Below are positions 7,503 through 15,702 of a stretch of DNA of 64,000 nt, in pieces. The DNA comes from a virus, in the IMG/VR virus record IMGVR_UViG_3300027917_000033, positions 1 through 64,000 of that record. The stretch is one strand, 5' to 3'. Numbering within the stretch: position 1 is the stretch's first letter; every line of letters begins with the position of its first letter. Under the pieces are notes generated by a model that worked only from the letters and a program-made list of their open reading frames with translations, made no database searches and had not been told where the DNA came from. Both the position numbers and the translations under genes were made by a program.

Positions 7503-7772
7503 ATGGGTTGTACTACTGCATCATGTATCCGTATGCTTGTAGAAGAACTGGGTTTACGGTGTTCAGAAATCCGTCCCCCCACGTTGCTTAACCCATGTCT
7601 ATATATCTATAAACGTGGCCAAGCTCCTATCATGTGCCACATAAGAGATAATGGCAACATTGACCTAAAGGCGACATATAGCAAAATAACCGTCAATATT
7701 TATGACCCAGAGTCGTTCCCTCGCATTAAAAAATTCATAGAAGCGGCGTTCTCCTCGCGCTACAAGTGGTGA
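7503..7772 (+). CDS. DPxSF-domain protein, no leader
   Basis: This 89-aa protein ends NIYDPESFPRIKKFIEAAF, a textbook family motif, preceded by IRDNGNIDLKA. The N-terminus is Cys-rich (MGCTTASC) and lacks the leader. ATG 7503 follows a 14-base spacer. Function unknown. Confidence 0.75.
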   Translation: MGCTTASCIRMLVEELGLRCSEIRPPTLLNPCLYIYKRGQAPIMCHIRDNGNIDLKATYSKITVNIYDPESFPRIKKFIEAAFSSRYKW

Positions 7773-8132
7773 TCCGATAAACACTTCATAGAAAAACTAA
7801 TCTCTGATAATAAACCAACAAAAATAGAGGATGGTAAAATTTGGAAGAATCTTGTGCTTCTTTGGCTTGCACGATTGGGTGGAGAGCAATTGCCCGATCC
7901 GCAAAAAGCTTGGTAGAGGATATTTTGTATACTGGGAATGTACCAGATGCTCTACTAGGGCTATTTCGTCTGGTGACAATACCAAAGTTATTGAGCACTA
8001 ACAATGATGTTACGCCAATATTCAGAAGAAGCAAATAAAGTTATTGAAGACGGATGCAAAACGAGGCCAGCGGCGAGGGCATGGAGTGCAAGATCGACAA
8101 GCATTCCCAAAAGCATTGAATTGGCTTAAGAG
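7773..8132. other. 360-bp stretch without a clear gene; possibly decayed
   Basis: Three short open stretches follow each other on the + strand in changing frames: one open from 7776 to an early stop without a usable start, one at 7841-8038, and one at 8004-8129 starting with two ATGs. None shows the DPxSF motif or another recognisable domain. The pattern suggests a degenerated gene or genes. An AAGAGGTGG ribosome binding site at the end belongs to the next gene. Confidence 0.45.
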
Positions 8133-8489
8133 GTGGATCACAAAGCCGTAGGTTTGTATCATTGTATGTCGCTATTGCATGATTATCTTGGGGAAAATGG
8201 GATAAAATGTAATTTATTTACACCAAGGGACATAATTGTTAATTTCAGCAAGAATGCCTCAGCGGTGGTACAAATTAGTAATAATGGAAAGATTTCTATA
8301 CACTCCACACATACTAAACTAATCCAACACTCCACACATACTAAACTAATCCAACACGGTAAATCGCGTCCACCAATCTGCGGCACCACCACCAGTATCG
8401 TATTAGCAGAGTTTGATATATACGATCCGGGAAGTTTCCCAGAAGTGTCTGCACAATTAAAGCTAATGGCTAGCATAATAAATGATTGA
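8133..8489 (+). CDS. DPxSF-domain protein with in-frame tandem duplication
   Basis: GTG 8133 overlaps the purine-rich AAGAGGTGG. The 118-aa product has DYLGENGIKCN and ends DIYDPGSFPEVSAQL. In its variable middle a 9-residue unit (HSTHTKLIQ) is exactly duplicated. There is no leader. It shares 8 bases with the next gene. Function unknown. Confidence 0.75.
   Translation: MDHKAVGLYHCMSLLHDYLGENGIKCNLFTPRDIIVNFSKNASAVVQISNNGKISIHSTHTKLIQHSTHTKLIQHGKSRPPICGTTTSIVLAEFDIYDPGSFPEVSAQLKLMASIIND
8301..8354. repeat. 27-bp perfect tandem duplication
   Basis: Two identical 27-bp units beginning CACTCCACACATAC (8301-8327 and 8328-8354) add nine residues to the variable part of the host gene without shifting its frame. 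Confidence 0.95.
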
Positions 8490-8796
8490 TGAAGTAGAAG
8501 CAGTATTGGAAAGCCTGTGTGCCTGGTTGGAAACGGAGGGGATTGCAGCTATTTATTCTAAAGTGTGGAAGCAGATCCACATAGTAGACGTCACAGGATC
8601 GGTGATTGTCGCAATAATTAGAATGAGTTACGGAGGCGACGGACCATGGCTGTCAATCAAAAATGATTCGGTAAGCTCGCTGATGCCTTTTGGCAACGCT
8701 CCATATACCAATCAGAGTATATCATTGTTTGAACCGGATGCTTTCGAAAAAGTGGCAAAATCATTAAAGATTTCTTTGAAATTTAATAGAAAATGA
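8482..8796 (+). CDS. DPxSF-domain protein, no leader
   Basis: This 104-aa protein has AWLETEGIAAIY in helix 1 and ends SLFEPDAFEKVAKSL. It starts directly in the helix without a leader. An 8-base overlap joins it to the upstream gene and ATGA to the downstream gene. Function unknown. Confidence 0.75.
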   Translation: MIDEVEAVLESLCAWLETEGIAAIYSKVWKQIHIVDVTGSVIVAIIRMSYGGDGPWLSIKNDSVSSLMPFGNAPYTNQSISLFEPDAFEKVAKSLKISLKFNRK

Positions 8797-9062
8797 AAGC
8801 GTACGACAGAATTATATCAAAGTCAGAGAAATTAGCAATGGTAGGCCAGTATGTGGAAGACCATGGTTACGTTGTTGAAGATTCTCCAATTGAAGGTTAC
8901 ATAAAAGTTACCTACGAGGACTACGTTGTTGCCATGATAGGCGACAAAACTGGTTCAGAAGTGCTTGTACTGGGTGATGGAGCGAGAACGTTCAATATCG
9001 CCAATCCAAAATCGTTACAGCAAATAATTAAACATATTAGCAAACTCAAACGTAAACTGTGA
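8793..9062 (+). CDS. Divergent DPxSF-domain protein
   Basis: This 89-aa protein has QYVEDHGYVVED in helix 1 and ends FNIANPKSLQQIIKHI, a variant with ANP in place of DPD. The opening resembles the 44388 protein, which has a related SEKLAMVGQYV/SERLAIVGQYL segment. No leader. Its stop overlaps the next GTG. Confidence 0.72.
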   Translation: MKAYDRIISKSEKLAMVGQYVEDHGYVVEDSPIEGYIKVTYEDYVVAMIGDKTGSEVLVLGDGARTFNIANPKSLQQIIKHISKLKRKL

Positions 9063-9439
9063 AATTAAAGCATTTACATGAAGACGTTTCCGACGTCCAG
9101 ATCGTAATACATACAATATATGAATACTTGAGTGAACGAACTGGCCGCCCAAGAGAAGTGCCATTGTATCCATCTAAACCAGATATTGAAGGTACAGGCA
9201 ATGCAACACTTAACGTTTATAGTCCTGAAGGTTGGCTAATCACAACATTTGTTGTGAAGGACGGGACTTTTGTCTATGCACGAGGGCCGTGGGGCAGCAG
9301 AGTTCCTGGGGGACATTTCAACCTAGCGGATCCAAATTCGTTAGAAGAAATGAGGGAATTATGCTATAATATATACAACGGAAAGAAAAAGCGATCTTAT
9401 GGAAGAACACGACTAAGGCCTAGGCAGGGAACTCCTTGA
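9059..9439 (+). CDS. DPxSF-domain protein with LHE leader
   Basis: GTG 9059 gives MKLKHLHEDV (LHE before Asp). The 126-aa product has YEYLSERTG, a strand TFVVKDGTFVYA, the variant motif FNLADPNSLEEMREL and a basic Arg-rich tail. It is the last gene of the first cluster. Its 3' end overlaps the convergent gene on the other strand by 20 bases. Confidence 0.78.
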   Translation: MKLKHLHEDVSDVQIVIHTIYEYLSERTGRPREVPLYPSKPDIEGTGNATLNVYSPEGWLITTFVVKDGTFVYARGPWGSRVPGGHFNLADPNSLEEMRELCYNIYNGKKKRSYGRTRLRPRQGTP

Positions 9440-9821
9440 TATATTTCCATCCGACTTCAGCTAACAATCCCTTATCAATAATTTCGTCCATTATATAAAA
9501 GCAATCTGGGTTCGCCAAACTGACTTTCACCATGCCCTTTACCTCTTGATATCTATCGCAATCATCAAAACAATCAAACGAAGTTCTTTCGAGCCTGTTG
9601 CATTCACTGCACGTGAACGATTGCGGTATACCTATCATTAATTCGACTTCGTGGTCTGCTAGGCGTGTAGTGTCAAATGACTTTTCTATGTTGATTTCTA
9701 TTTCGTTTTCTTCTGTTTGAACCCAGAATCTGACAGTTCTGTCATATTCACCATAAACTTCAACGAATATCCTTTTATTTGATTTTAACCACTGCCTCAA
9801 TATGTCTGCACTGCCATTCAT
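9420..9821 (-). CDS. Hypothetical protein with Cys cluster (133 aa)
   Basis: An acidic protein with a possible metal site at about residues 70-90 (CSECNRLERTSFDCFDDC). The N-terminal half looks strand-rich (FVEVYGEYDRTVRFWV). No family recognised. It is the last gene of the long minus-strand block and converges on the first cargo-like cluster. Confidence 0.65.
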   Translation of the reverse strand: MNGSADILRQWLKSNKRIFVEVYGEYDRTVRFWVQTEENEIEINIEKSFDTTRLADHEVELMIGIPQSFTCSECNRLERTSFDCFDDCDRYQEVKGMVKVSLANPDCFYIMDEIIDKGLLAEVGWKYIKEFPA

Positions 9822-9824
9822 ACA

Positions 9825-10085
9825 TTAGTCGATACGCCAGACTCTGAAACCTATCACTTCGTAGTCATCGTTTCTAACAGTTCTGGTGGTGTATTTCTGG
9901 TTCTTTCTTTTGCCCCAAATAGACGCCGCACTACTCACAACACTGAGCGGATCTTTCGAATGGGCAACATCTTCAAGCGGAACAAAGAATGAGTCGCCAA
10001 CCCTCATTTTGATGAATGGATATTTTCTGTTAGCGCCGTAGTCTATTTCTGGAATTTCCTGTCCTTGTTCTACTTCGTATTTCAT
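9825..10085 (-). CDS. Conserved-looking small phage protein (86 aa)
   Basis: The motif order, YPFIKMRVGDSFFVP followed by an Ala/Ser helix, then KYTTRTVRNDDY and a final FRVWRI, resembles small uncharacterised proteins common in T4-like environmental phages. This is from memory of the pattern only. The role is unknown. Confidence 0.6.
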   Translation of the reverse strand: MKYEVEQGQEIPEIDYGANRKYPFIKMRVGDSFFVPLEDVAHSKDPLSVVSSAASIWGKRKNQKYTTRTVRNDDYEVIGFRVWRID

Positions 10086-10091
10086 GCGTCC

Positions 10092-10700
10092 TCATTTCGG
10101 CGGTGGCCAGACTCCGTCTATTATATGATCCCTAATAGCCTCTTTTACAGTTAAGTATAATTCATCATTGATTTTGGCTGCCAATGATTTCGGTTTTTTG
10201 CGCATTATCTTGGCAAGCTTCTTAATAGTGTCATCCTCGATCTTATCATCCCACAATACCCTTGATTTCTGTTTTTTGGAGTCTGCTTCGCCATATTCCA
10301 TAGATGACGAATGGAACATAAAATAGGTATTTGGTGTAGCAAACCGTCTCTTCTTTGGACCAAATGCAACCAATTCTGCGGCTGCCGATTCAACTCTCCC
10401 AGTAGCAATTAAGTTGACTGGGCTCTTAGATCTGAATATAGCATCCAACATGACGTATGACTCATGTACTTCTCCGCCATCGGAGTTAATAAAAATGTTG
10501 ATATGCTCTCTGGAATCTTGATTCAATAGTACTAAGGACCAGATTAGCTTTGCTGCCATGCTGGCGTCTATTTCACCAGATAAATAAATTGTCCTTGTCT
10601 TCAGATTGTAAAACAATTCATCTCTGATATTGACAGATACCTTGGGTGCTGGAATTGTTACTTTAGTTTTCGGCTTAGTATCTGTCTTTTTGGGTGGCAT
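10092..10700 (-). CDS. ClpP-like serine protease
   Basis: About 202 aa. A Lys/Pro-rich N-terminal extension is followed by a ClpP/crotonase fold: IYLSGEIDASMAAKLIWSL, FINSDGGEV, GRVESAAAELVAFG with the expected nucleophilic Ser, and FMFHSSSMEYG with the His. The catalytic Asp region is less clear. Phage ClpP-like enzymes often act in capsid maturation or scaffold removal, but they can also be stand-alone Clp peptidases. ATG 10700 is chosen because the open frame upstream overlaps the neighbouring gene. It is not a T4 gp21-type enzyme, though it could conceivably be the maturation protease. Confidence 0.8.
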   Translation of the reverse strand: MPPKKTDTKPKTKVTIPAPKVSVNIRDELFYNLKTRTIYLSGEIDASMAAKLIWSLVLLNQDSREHINIFINSDGGEVHESYVMLDAIFRSKSPVNLIATGRVESAAAELVAFGPKKRRFATPNTYFMFHSSSMEYGEADSKKQKSRVLWDDKIEDDTIKKLAKIMRKKPKSLAAKINDELYLTVKEAIRDHIIDGVWPPPK

Positions 10701-10701
10701 C

Positions 10702-11697
10702 TTAATCCCAGTCTTTTTCGAGTGGCTCCGAATATGTAATATCATCCATTCTAATAGTCGGGATATACTGGCCTGCCACCTCAAGTTCCAGTATCCATCC
10801 ACCAATGACTGGGTGCAGCCCCAGCCGCTTCAAGAAAGTATTCTGTGATTCAAAGCACGGAACCATGTATGCTTTGACATCTAGATAATCGATGTAAAGC
10901 ATACTATGAAGATGCCCAGCGGCTAGAATCTTTGGTCTGGCTTCTGGCGTCAAACTCTCAATGAATTTCTGCAGCTTATAACTCAGGGCGTAGGATTTAC
11001 CGCCCATAGGGTGGTGCAGATACATCTTGATATCATCTGTCAGATTCACGTACGCACCTGCCTGACCTAAATACTTCATGTCGTTACGGGCATCGGCAAG
11101 AGCGTGGCCGATATCGGCCCCACCCCTCTGGTACCATGACAGATCGTGGTTGCCTGTTATGAAGTACGTCGTAATTCCGGCTTCATTTGGATAGTACTCG
11201 ACACCATACTCAAGAGCACTATCGAAACCGGCGATAAAAATTTCGTATTCTTGCCCCCGGTACACCTTGCCATCACCAGCAAAAATGTCACCTGAGTGGT
11301 ATACCTTGGTAACACCTGCATCAGAACATCTTTTATAAAAATCTTTTAGGTGTGTCAGTTGCTGGTTGTGGCTGCACAGATGTGTGTCACTTACCAGACC
11401 GATCCGATGCACGGTGCCGGATTTCAATTTGTGGTCGAAGATCTGGTCCTCTGGCCTGTCAAGATCAACCTTATGGATGAAATATCTTCCATCTTTGTCT
11501 TGTTCTACAGCGACGTTGATCTTAGCCAAATCCACCAACATGGCATTCAAGCCTTTAGGTGGCACATTCAGCTCGTTGCACAGGCCATTAAAATCGTGCT
11601 TTGGCTTTTCGAGAAGAGCAATGAGCTTTTCTCTTGGTGTCTGCCTCGACTTGGGCTTCGAGGCAGCTACGGCCTTCTTTCTTTTCTTGCTAGCCAT
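10702..11697 (-). CDS. Calcineurin-like metallophosphoesterase
   Basis: This 331-aa protein has a basic N-terminus, then a winged-helix-like stretch (residues about 20-75), then a metallophosphoesterase domain with the usual metal-binding motifs in order: SDTHL, SGDIF, TGNHDLSW and AGHLHS. The fusion of a putative DNA-binding helical domain to the phosphoesterase suggests a nucleic-acid substrate. It is distinct from the gp47-like nuclease at 53225. Confidence 0.85.
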   Translation of the reverse strand: MASKKRKKAVAASKPKSRQTPREKLIALLEKPKHDFNGLCNELNVPPKGLNAMLVDLAKINVAVEQDKDGRYFIHKVDLDRPEDQIFDHKLKSGTVHRIGLVSDTHLCSHNQQLTHLKDFYKRCSDAGVTKVYHSGDIFAGDGKVYRGQEYEIFIAGFDSALEYGVEYYPNEAGITTYFITGNHDLSWYQRGGADIGHALADARNDMKYLGQAGAYVNLTDDIKMYLHHPMGGKSYALSYKLQKFIESLTPEARPKILAAGHLHSMLYIDYLDVKAYMVPCFESQNTFLKRLGLHPVIGGWILELEVAGQYIPTIRMDDITYSEPLEKDWD

Positions 11698-12579
11698 TTA
11701 GTCCTCCGAGAGGAAAACATCGAACCTCTTCAACACGTCGCCCGGGAGTGCTAATCTTATTTTGCCACTTTTGCATATTTTCTTTATAATAGGTGCAGAC
11801 CTTAAAATCTCGCGTCTCATAAAAGTTATATCTCTTTCGTATTCAAGTATTTTCTGTTCGAGATCAGCGATGCTCATTCCGACGTTTCTGCCGTATGCTT
11901 TTCTTTCAACTTTTTTGTGATCTCTTGGTTTTTTACTCTGCGTGACTTTGCTTAATGATACCTTTATTAAGTGTGGATGCCTACGATGGATGTTCGATAC
12001 GGCTGTTTTTAATTCATTCATAGCGACTTTCGGCCTGTTCCTGAACTTGTCAACGATGAGCATCTGGCCTTGAGGTTTTAGTGACCTAAGCAACCCGCCA
12101 GCATCAACTGGAAACTTGCCGTCGTCAATGAACATCTGTACTTCTTCGCTACAGTCATTGACAGCCATCCAAATCCTAGCAGCTCTTTCTTTTACACCGC
12201 ACGCCTTTGCTATGTCTTTTACGGGTACGCCGTACTTGTCATTCAAGATCTTAAGATAATGAGCTCTTTGGCTTGGGTAAAACCCTTGGCGGTGGTGATT
12301 GATGGTCAACCTGAGGAAGCTCGCGTAAGCATCGGGGCCCATCCCGTTTTGTGGCTTCCTTACAGATGCTTTTATTTTGTTCCATTTCAACCTTCTGGCC
12401 GCTTGTACCCTTCTACTACCATCGGCTAATATGTATTCGTTGTCACTAGCTACAACAATTACGGGATCTTTCAAACCTTCTGTCTCTAATGAGCTAGTGA
12501 TGGTGCCATCGTCTTTTTCTATACGACGATGCTTTAAAGGCACCCTGATAGACGCTAGATCAATGTTTCTGATTCTCAT
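11698..12579 (-). CDS. ParB-like protein 1
   Basis: About 293 aa. The N-terminal ParB/sulfiredoxin-type domain shows LKDPVIVVASDNEYILADGS followed by an RRVQAARRL helix. The middle contains an HTH-like segment (VPVKDIAKACGVKERAARI). A basic region and a helical C-terminus follow. ATG 12579 is preferred to the upstream frame start, which overlaps the second ParB-like gene further. Phage ParB-like proteins act in partition, DNA cleavage or regulation; the role here is unknown. Confidence 0.75.
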   Translation of the reverse strand: MRIRNIDLASIRVPLKHRRIEKDDGTITSSLETEGLKDPVIVVASDNEYILADGSRRVQAARRLKWNKIKASVRKPQNGMGPDAYASFLRLTINHHRQGFYPSQRAHYLKILNDKYGVPVKDIAKACGVKERAARIWMAVNDCSEEVQMFIDDGKFPVDAGGLLRSLKPQGQMLIVDKFRNRPKVAMNELKTAVSNIHRRHPHLIKVSLSKVTQSKKPRDHKKVERKAYGRNVGMSIADLEQKILEYERDITFMRREILRSAPIIKKICKSGKIRLALPGDVLKRFDVFLSED

Positions 12580-13408
12580 TGTTTGTCCAAAAAGGAGAAT
12601 AATCAACAGATGCTTTGTCTAGTAGCCGCCTTACTTCCTTTACCACCAAAGCATCTTGTAATGCCATAACGCTATTTGTGTACTGTTTTGTTACAACCCT
12701 CTTTTCTTCGCTCATTGTCCTTAGCTCATCGTTCAAAGCCCGCTGCCTGGCTTGAACAGCCCTGGTGGAAATACTATCAATCTTGCGAATTGACCTGACT
12801 TCTTGCTTTAACGATCTACCCTTGAGCCCTTTTTCAATAGCACGGTTTATTATTAATACCTGCTCTCTCATATTTGTAAGTTGTGTAATCGCCAGGGCGT
12901 CGTCTAAGCTAAATCTGCCATTACCGAGATGCTTCCTTAGGGCTGGCGTAGCGTGTTCTAATGCCCTCAATATACCTCTGACGGTCTTGACGCGCATATT
13001 GTATTTCTCTGCTATTTCATTGATAGAAAGCAAACCACGGTCAGCTTCCATCAGCTGCGCGACTTCGTATGCCGTCAACTGCTTCCTTGCTTCATTTTCA
13101 ATGAAAAACCTTTTGACCCTTTCCTTATTGTCTATCATTACGATTTCGGCTGGTATAGTTTCAAGACCGACTTCTTTGGCCGCACGCAGCCTCCTATGGC
13201 CCCACACCAACTGATATTTCCAGTCCTTACCCTTGCCACGCTTGCGAGCTTTCCCGCGTTTTCTCTCTTTAATTGGTGTAACCTGGATTCTTACCAACAC
13301 ACCATACTGTCTGATACTATCCTTCAATTGCTCAAAATCATCTTTTCTGGATTGGCGATCGAGGAATGGCTTGATTTCATCAATTGGTATATCGATTTCT
13401 TGAACCAT
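12560..13408 (-). CDS. ParB-like protein 2
   Basis: About 282 aa. ParB-type features: IDEIKPF at the start, LVWGHRRLRAAKEVGLETIP (box II), then an HTH region with TAYEVAQLM and INEIAEKYNMRVKTVRGIL, and a coiled, basic C-terminal half. ATG 13408 is chosen; the open frame runs further upstream into a divergent gene. It lies upstream of, and overlaps, ParB-like protein 1, so the pair is probably co-expressed. Confidence 0.78.
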   Translation of the reverse strand: MVQEIDIPIDEIKPFLDRQSRKDDFEQLKDSIRQYGVLVRIQVTPIKERKRGKARKRGKGKDWKYQLVWGHRRLRAAKEVGLETIPAEIVMIDNKERVKRFFIENEARKQLTAYEVAQLMEADRGLLSINEIAEKYNMRVKTVRGILRALEHATPALRKHLGNGRFSLDDALAITQLTNMREQVLIINRAIEKGLKGRSLKQEVRSIRKIDSISTRAVQARQRALNDELRTMSEEKRVVTKQYTNSVMALQDALVVKEVRRLLDKASVDYSPFWTNNENQKH

Positions 13409-13434
13409 ATGATTCATCCATAATAGCAAATGAG

Positions 13435-13935
13435 ATGCCTTCCATTTATATATTTGGCTCAAAGTTTAAAGACGATATATCTTCTTGGCAAGAGAATACA
13501 ACAGAAACCATTCTTTGGTACCAAGGACGTATTTTAATTATTATGGATGAATTATTACTAATACAAGATGGAATTAATCATAACTTGGAGCGCGGAATAA
13601 TAATTAATTGGGAGTCTCCACCATATATAATATGGAATATGAGAAGATGCGCAGGAAGTGTAATAATTCGCATACCACACATAATTATTATAGATGACTA
13701 TCATGGACTAAATAATGGAAAATTTGACATTCACGAACCAGAATCACTACAGAAGTCTGCAGCACTCATATCACTAATATGTAAAAAACATAGGGCTAGG
13801 ATCAAGCACGAGAGAATCAAACAGAGGAAATTGGACCGCAAATGGATAGAACCCCAGAGTAAGGCGATGAAGAGCATCATGAGAGCGGAGAAATTCAACA
13901 ATAAAAATCTTATACACCCAAAGCGAGGAAGATAG
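13435..13935 (+). CDS. Isolated DPxSF-domain protein
   Basis: About 166 aa from ATG 13435; the frame is open upstream but overlaps the divergent ParB-like gene. The Ile/Trp-rich core and FDIHEPESLQKSAALI place it in the DPxSF family far from the main cluster. The C-terminus is long and strongly basic (Lys/Arg/His), unlike most paralogues. No leader. It is a + strand gene inserted in a minus-strand block, which hints at mobility of the family. Confidence 0.6.
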   Translation: MPSIYIFGSKFKDDISSWQENTTETILWYQGRILIIMDELLLIQDGINHNLERGIIINWESPPYIIWNMRRCAGSVIIRIPHIIIIDDYHGLNNGKFDIHEPESLQKSAALISLICKKHRARIKHERIKQRKLDRKWIEPQSKAMKSIMRAEKFNNKNLIHPKRGR

Positions 13936-14103
13936 AATACAAGATACAGCACTAGGTTAAATGGCTATTTTGATGCGATGACAAAAAGAGGAGCAAGCTG
14001 CAATTGCCGCAGCATGACGATTGGGATTGCTTGGATGATCTAGGGTCAGTTTGGTAAGGTAGCCAACCTCGCCAGGGCTAGAATCAGCTCACAAATATAA
14101 AAC

Positions 14104-14205
14104 ATGGATGAAAGAGAAAAAGTAAGCTGTTTCTGGTGCGCCGCAATAATCCTTTCCACCGTTATAGCATGCGTAGTCTTTGGTCTATTCGTCTATTACA
14201 ATTAG
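14104..14205 (+). CDS. Small single-pass membrane protein (33 aa)
   Basis: ATG 14104 opens a 33-aa product with a charged N-terminus, CFWC, and one hydrophobic segment (about residues 13-31). No strong ribosome binding site is visible. The 168 bases upstream (13936-14103) show no gene I can support. Confidence 0.45.
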   Translation: MDEREKVSCFWCAAIILSTVIACVVFGLFVYYN

Positions 14206-14217
14206 CAAAAATAATTT

Positions 14218-14466
14218 GTGGACGAAGCCAAAAACCGCTTTGTATGTTGCGCTTGCAGACGCATGCAGACCAGCCTAGATGAAGAAGCTGCAGAGCTTAT
14301 TGGCTGGCGCAAAATAGACAATAAATGGGAGTGCCCTTTTTGTACTGGTAACACAGGAATGCTAGAAAGAATATTTGAAAATCTCGAAGACATGGAAGAA
14401 GTCTTTGGCGAAGATAACGAAGAAGATGATGACGAAGATGAAACTAAGGATGATTTAGATGACTAA
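14218..14466 (+). CDS. Zinc-ribbon protein with acidic tail (82 aa)
   Basis: GTG 14218. Two metal half-sites, CCACRRM near the N-terminus and CPFC in the middle, form a probable zinc ribbon. The last 35 residues are almost entirely Asp/Glu. The acidic tail could mimic DNA or contact a basic partner; the following gene encodes a basic protein and overlaps by 8 bases. Function unknown. Confidence 0.65.
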   Translation: MDEAKNRFVCCACRRMQTSLDEEAAELIGWRKIDNKWECPFCTGNTGMLERIFENLEDMEEVFGEDNEEDDDEDETKDDLDD

Positions 14467-14773
14467 GCCATGGCCCAGATCAAAAACTGCAAATATTGGT
14501 GTTATTGCTGGTGCGCGCATAATTGATGGTAAGCCAAAAACCTCTTCAAGTACTATATCAAAGATATGCAATATGATGGATAAAATTGAAACCAAAAAGA
14601 AAGCATCAAAAGGTGATTATGAGTTGCCTAGATTGCCACCTAAAGGAATGCGGTTTGGACCGCCAAAGCCTCTCGGAAGCCACGGGGAGCCACAAAAGGC
14701 TCCGATTAATACCAGAATAGCCTCTAACCGACGAACGGGCAAGGGAAGCCAAAAGAAACACATCGAAGGTTAA
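14459..14773 (+). CDS. Basic Pro/Gly/Lys-rich protein (104 aa)
   Basis: A low-complexity basic protein with PPKGMRFGPPKPLG and a Lys/Arg-rich C-terminus, probably disordered. No family recognised. It overlaps the preceding acidic-tail gene and converges on the next minus-strand gene. Confidence 0.55.
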   Translation: MTKPWPRSKTANIGVIAGARIIDGKPKTSSSTISKICNMMDKIETKKKASKGDYELPRLPPKGMRFGPPKPLGSHGEPQKAPINTRIASNRRTGKGSQKKHIEG

Positions 14774-14985
14774 ACGGAGATATCATCCCTGGCTATCAGT
14801 AACCCCTCTGGTGTCTTTCCGATTATCAATCCATATGATACTCTGAATTTTCTCCGTATTTCGTATAATAATATTGTACATGTATCGCAGACCGGCATGT
14901 TTATGCCGTTGCGCGAGATATAAGTAAGATCCTCTGTCAATCGTTGTATTGGGCTGTTGCACAAAAAACAGCTGTCTGGTTTCAT
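14770..14985 (-). CDS. Small zinc-binding protein (71 aa)
   Basis: Two CxxC pairs, CFLC near residue 6 and CDTC near residue 33, flank a short strand region and indicate a treble-clef or ribbon-type zinc site. Function unknown. The stop overlaps the convergent basic-protein gene by 4 bases. Confidence 0.65.
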   Translation of the reverse strand: MKPDSCFLCNSPIQRLTEDLTYISRNGINMPVCDTCTILLYEIRRKFRVSYGLIIGKTPEGLLIARDDISV

Positions 14986-15380
14986 TCTTCTGGAATTGCC
15001 TGAATCAATTCTCCGAATTCTGCTTCTGGATCAAAATCAGCTTCATAGGCCATAGCAACCACACCTGGTTCGACACCTTTGGGTGTTGTCAAGCCCTGCA
15101 GTATGCACCTATCACTAACTTCCACTGCTTTAATGCACAGTTCTGTCCAATCTTTCATGTTTTTGTAATAGTACAACCCCTTATGGGGAACACCTTCTTC
15201 TACTATTGTCCTAACCTCAAGCACGCCGCTCTCGTTTGGCACCGCTTCGATGATATCGTATACGTTGACGTCTCCCATAATAATATTAAGAGATTTATAT
15301 AGATTATTCTTCCTGTCTATTACCTGGGCTATGATTAATTCATTGCCGCATAATATATTAGCCAGACCTGGATCCCTCAT
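14982..15380 (-). CDS. Hypothetical protein (132 aa)
   Basis: An acidic protein with the start MRDPGLANILCGNELI and Asp/Glu-rich C-terminus. No domain recognised. It is part of a run of overlapping small minus-strand genes. Confidence 0.6.
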   Translation of the reverse strand: MRDPGLANILCGNELIIAQVIDRKNNLYKSLNIIMGDVNVYDIIEAVPNESGVLEVRTIVEEGVPHKGLYYYKNMKDWTELCIKAVEVSDRCILQGLTTPKGVEPGVVAMAYEADFDPEAEFGELIQAIPEE

Positions 15381-15702
15381 CCGTGCTCTCCTTAATGATT
15401 GGGTTAAGCGTTATTCTCGCCATAAAAAGATCGCCATCAGTATAATCGATCGGATCGAGTTCTATTCTTCTGATCTCATCAATGTGTTTGCCGTCTATTT
15501 CGCATTTAAACTGAAATCTTCTGATATGTGATGGTTTTTGGGATTGGTCTATAGATCTTATCTTTAACGATCCGATTTCGGCATCAACAGATGACACTTT
15601 TGTCAATACTTCGATTCCAAATTCACGAATCAGACTCATGACGTCTTGGTATTTAGATCCTGCAGCTTCTCTAAGCTTGCTCTGAAACTCTAACGAGTTC
15701 AT
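15358..15702 (-). CDS. Hypothetical protein (114 aa)
   Basis: An N-terminal helix (EFQSKLREAAGSKYQDVMSL) is followed by strands with alternating charges (FQFKCEIDGKHI, FMARITLNPII). No family recognised. It overlaps its downstream neighbour by 23 bases. Confidence 0.6.
   Translation of the reverse strand: MNSLEFQSKLREAAGSKYQDVMSLIREFGIEVLTKVSSVDAEIGSLKIRSIDQSQKPSHIRRFQFKCEIDGKHIDEIRRIELDPIDYTDGDLFMARITLNPIIKESTDEGSRSG

Noticed and set aside
457-9439. Reading the paralogue array as a CRISPR-like or DNA-repeat array
   Set aside because: Repetition is at the protein level with diverged DNA; spacing is set by whole genes, and there are no short regular repeats with spacers.
10092-10700. Calling the ClpP-like protein the prohead protease that cuts the leaders
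   Set aside because: ClpP-type phage proteases do mature capsids, but the (L/I)-x-E specificity is known for gp21-type enzymes; there is no evidence of its specificity here, so it is only mentioned as a possibility.
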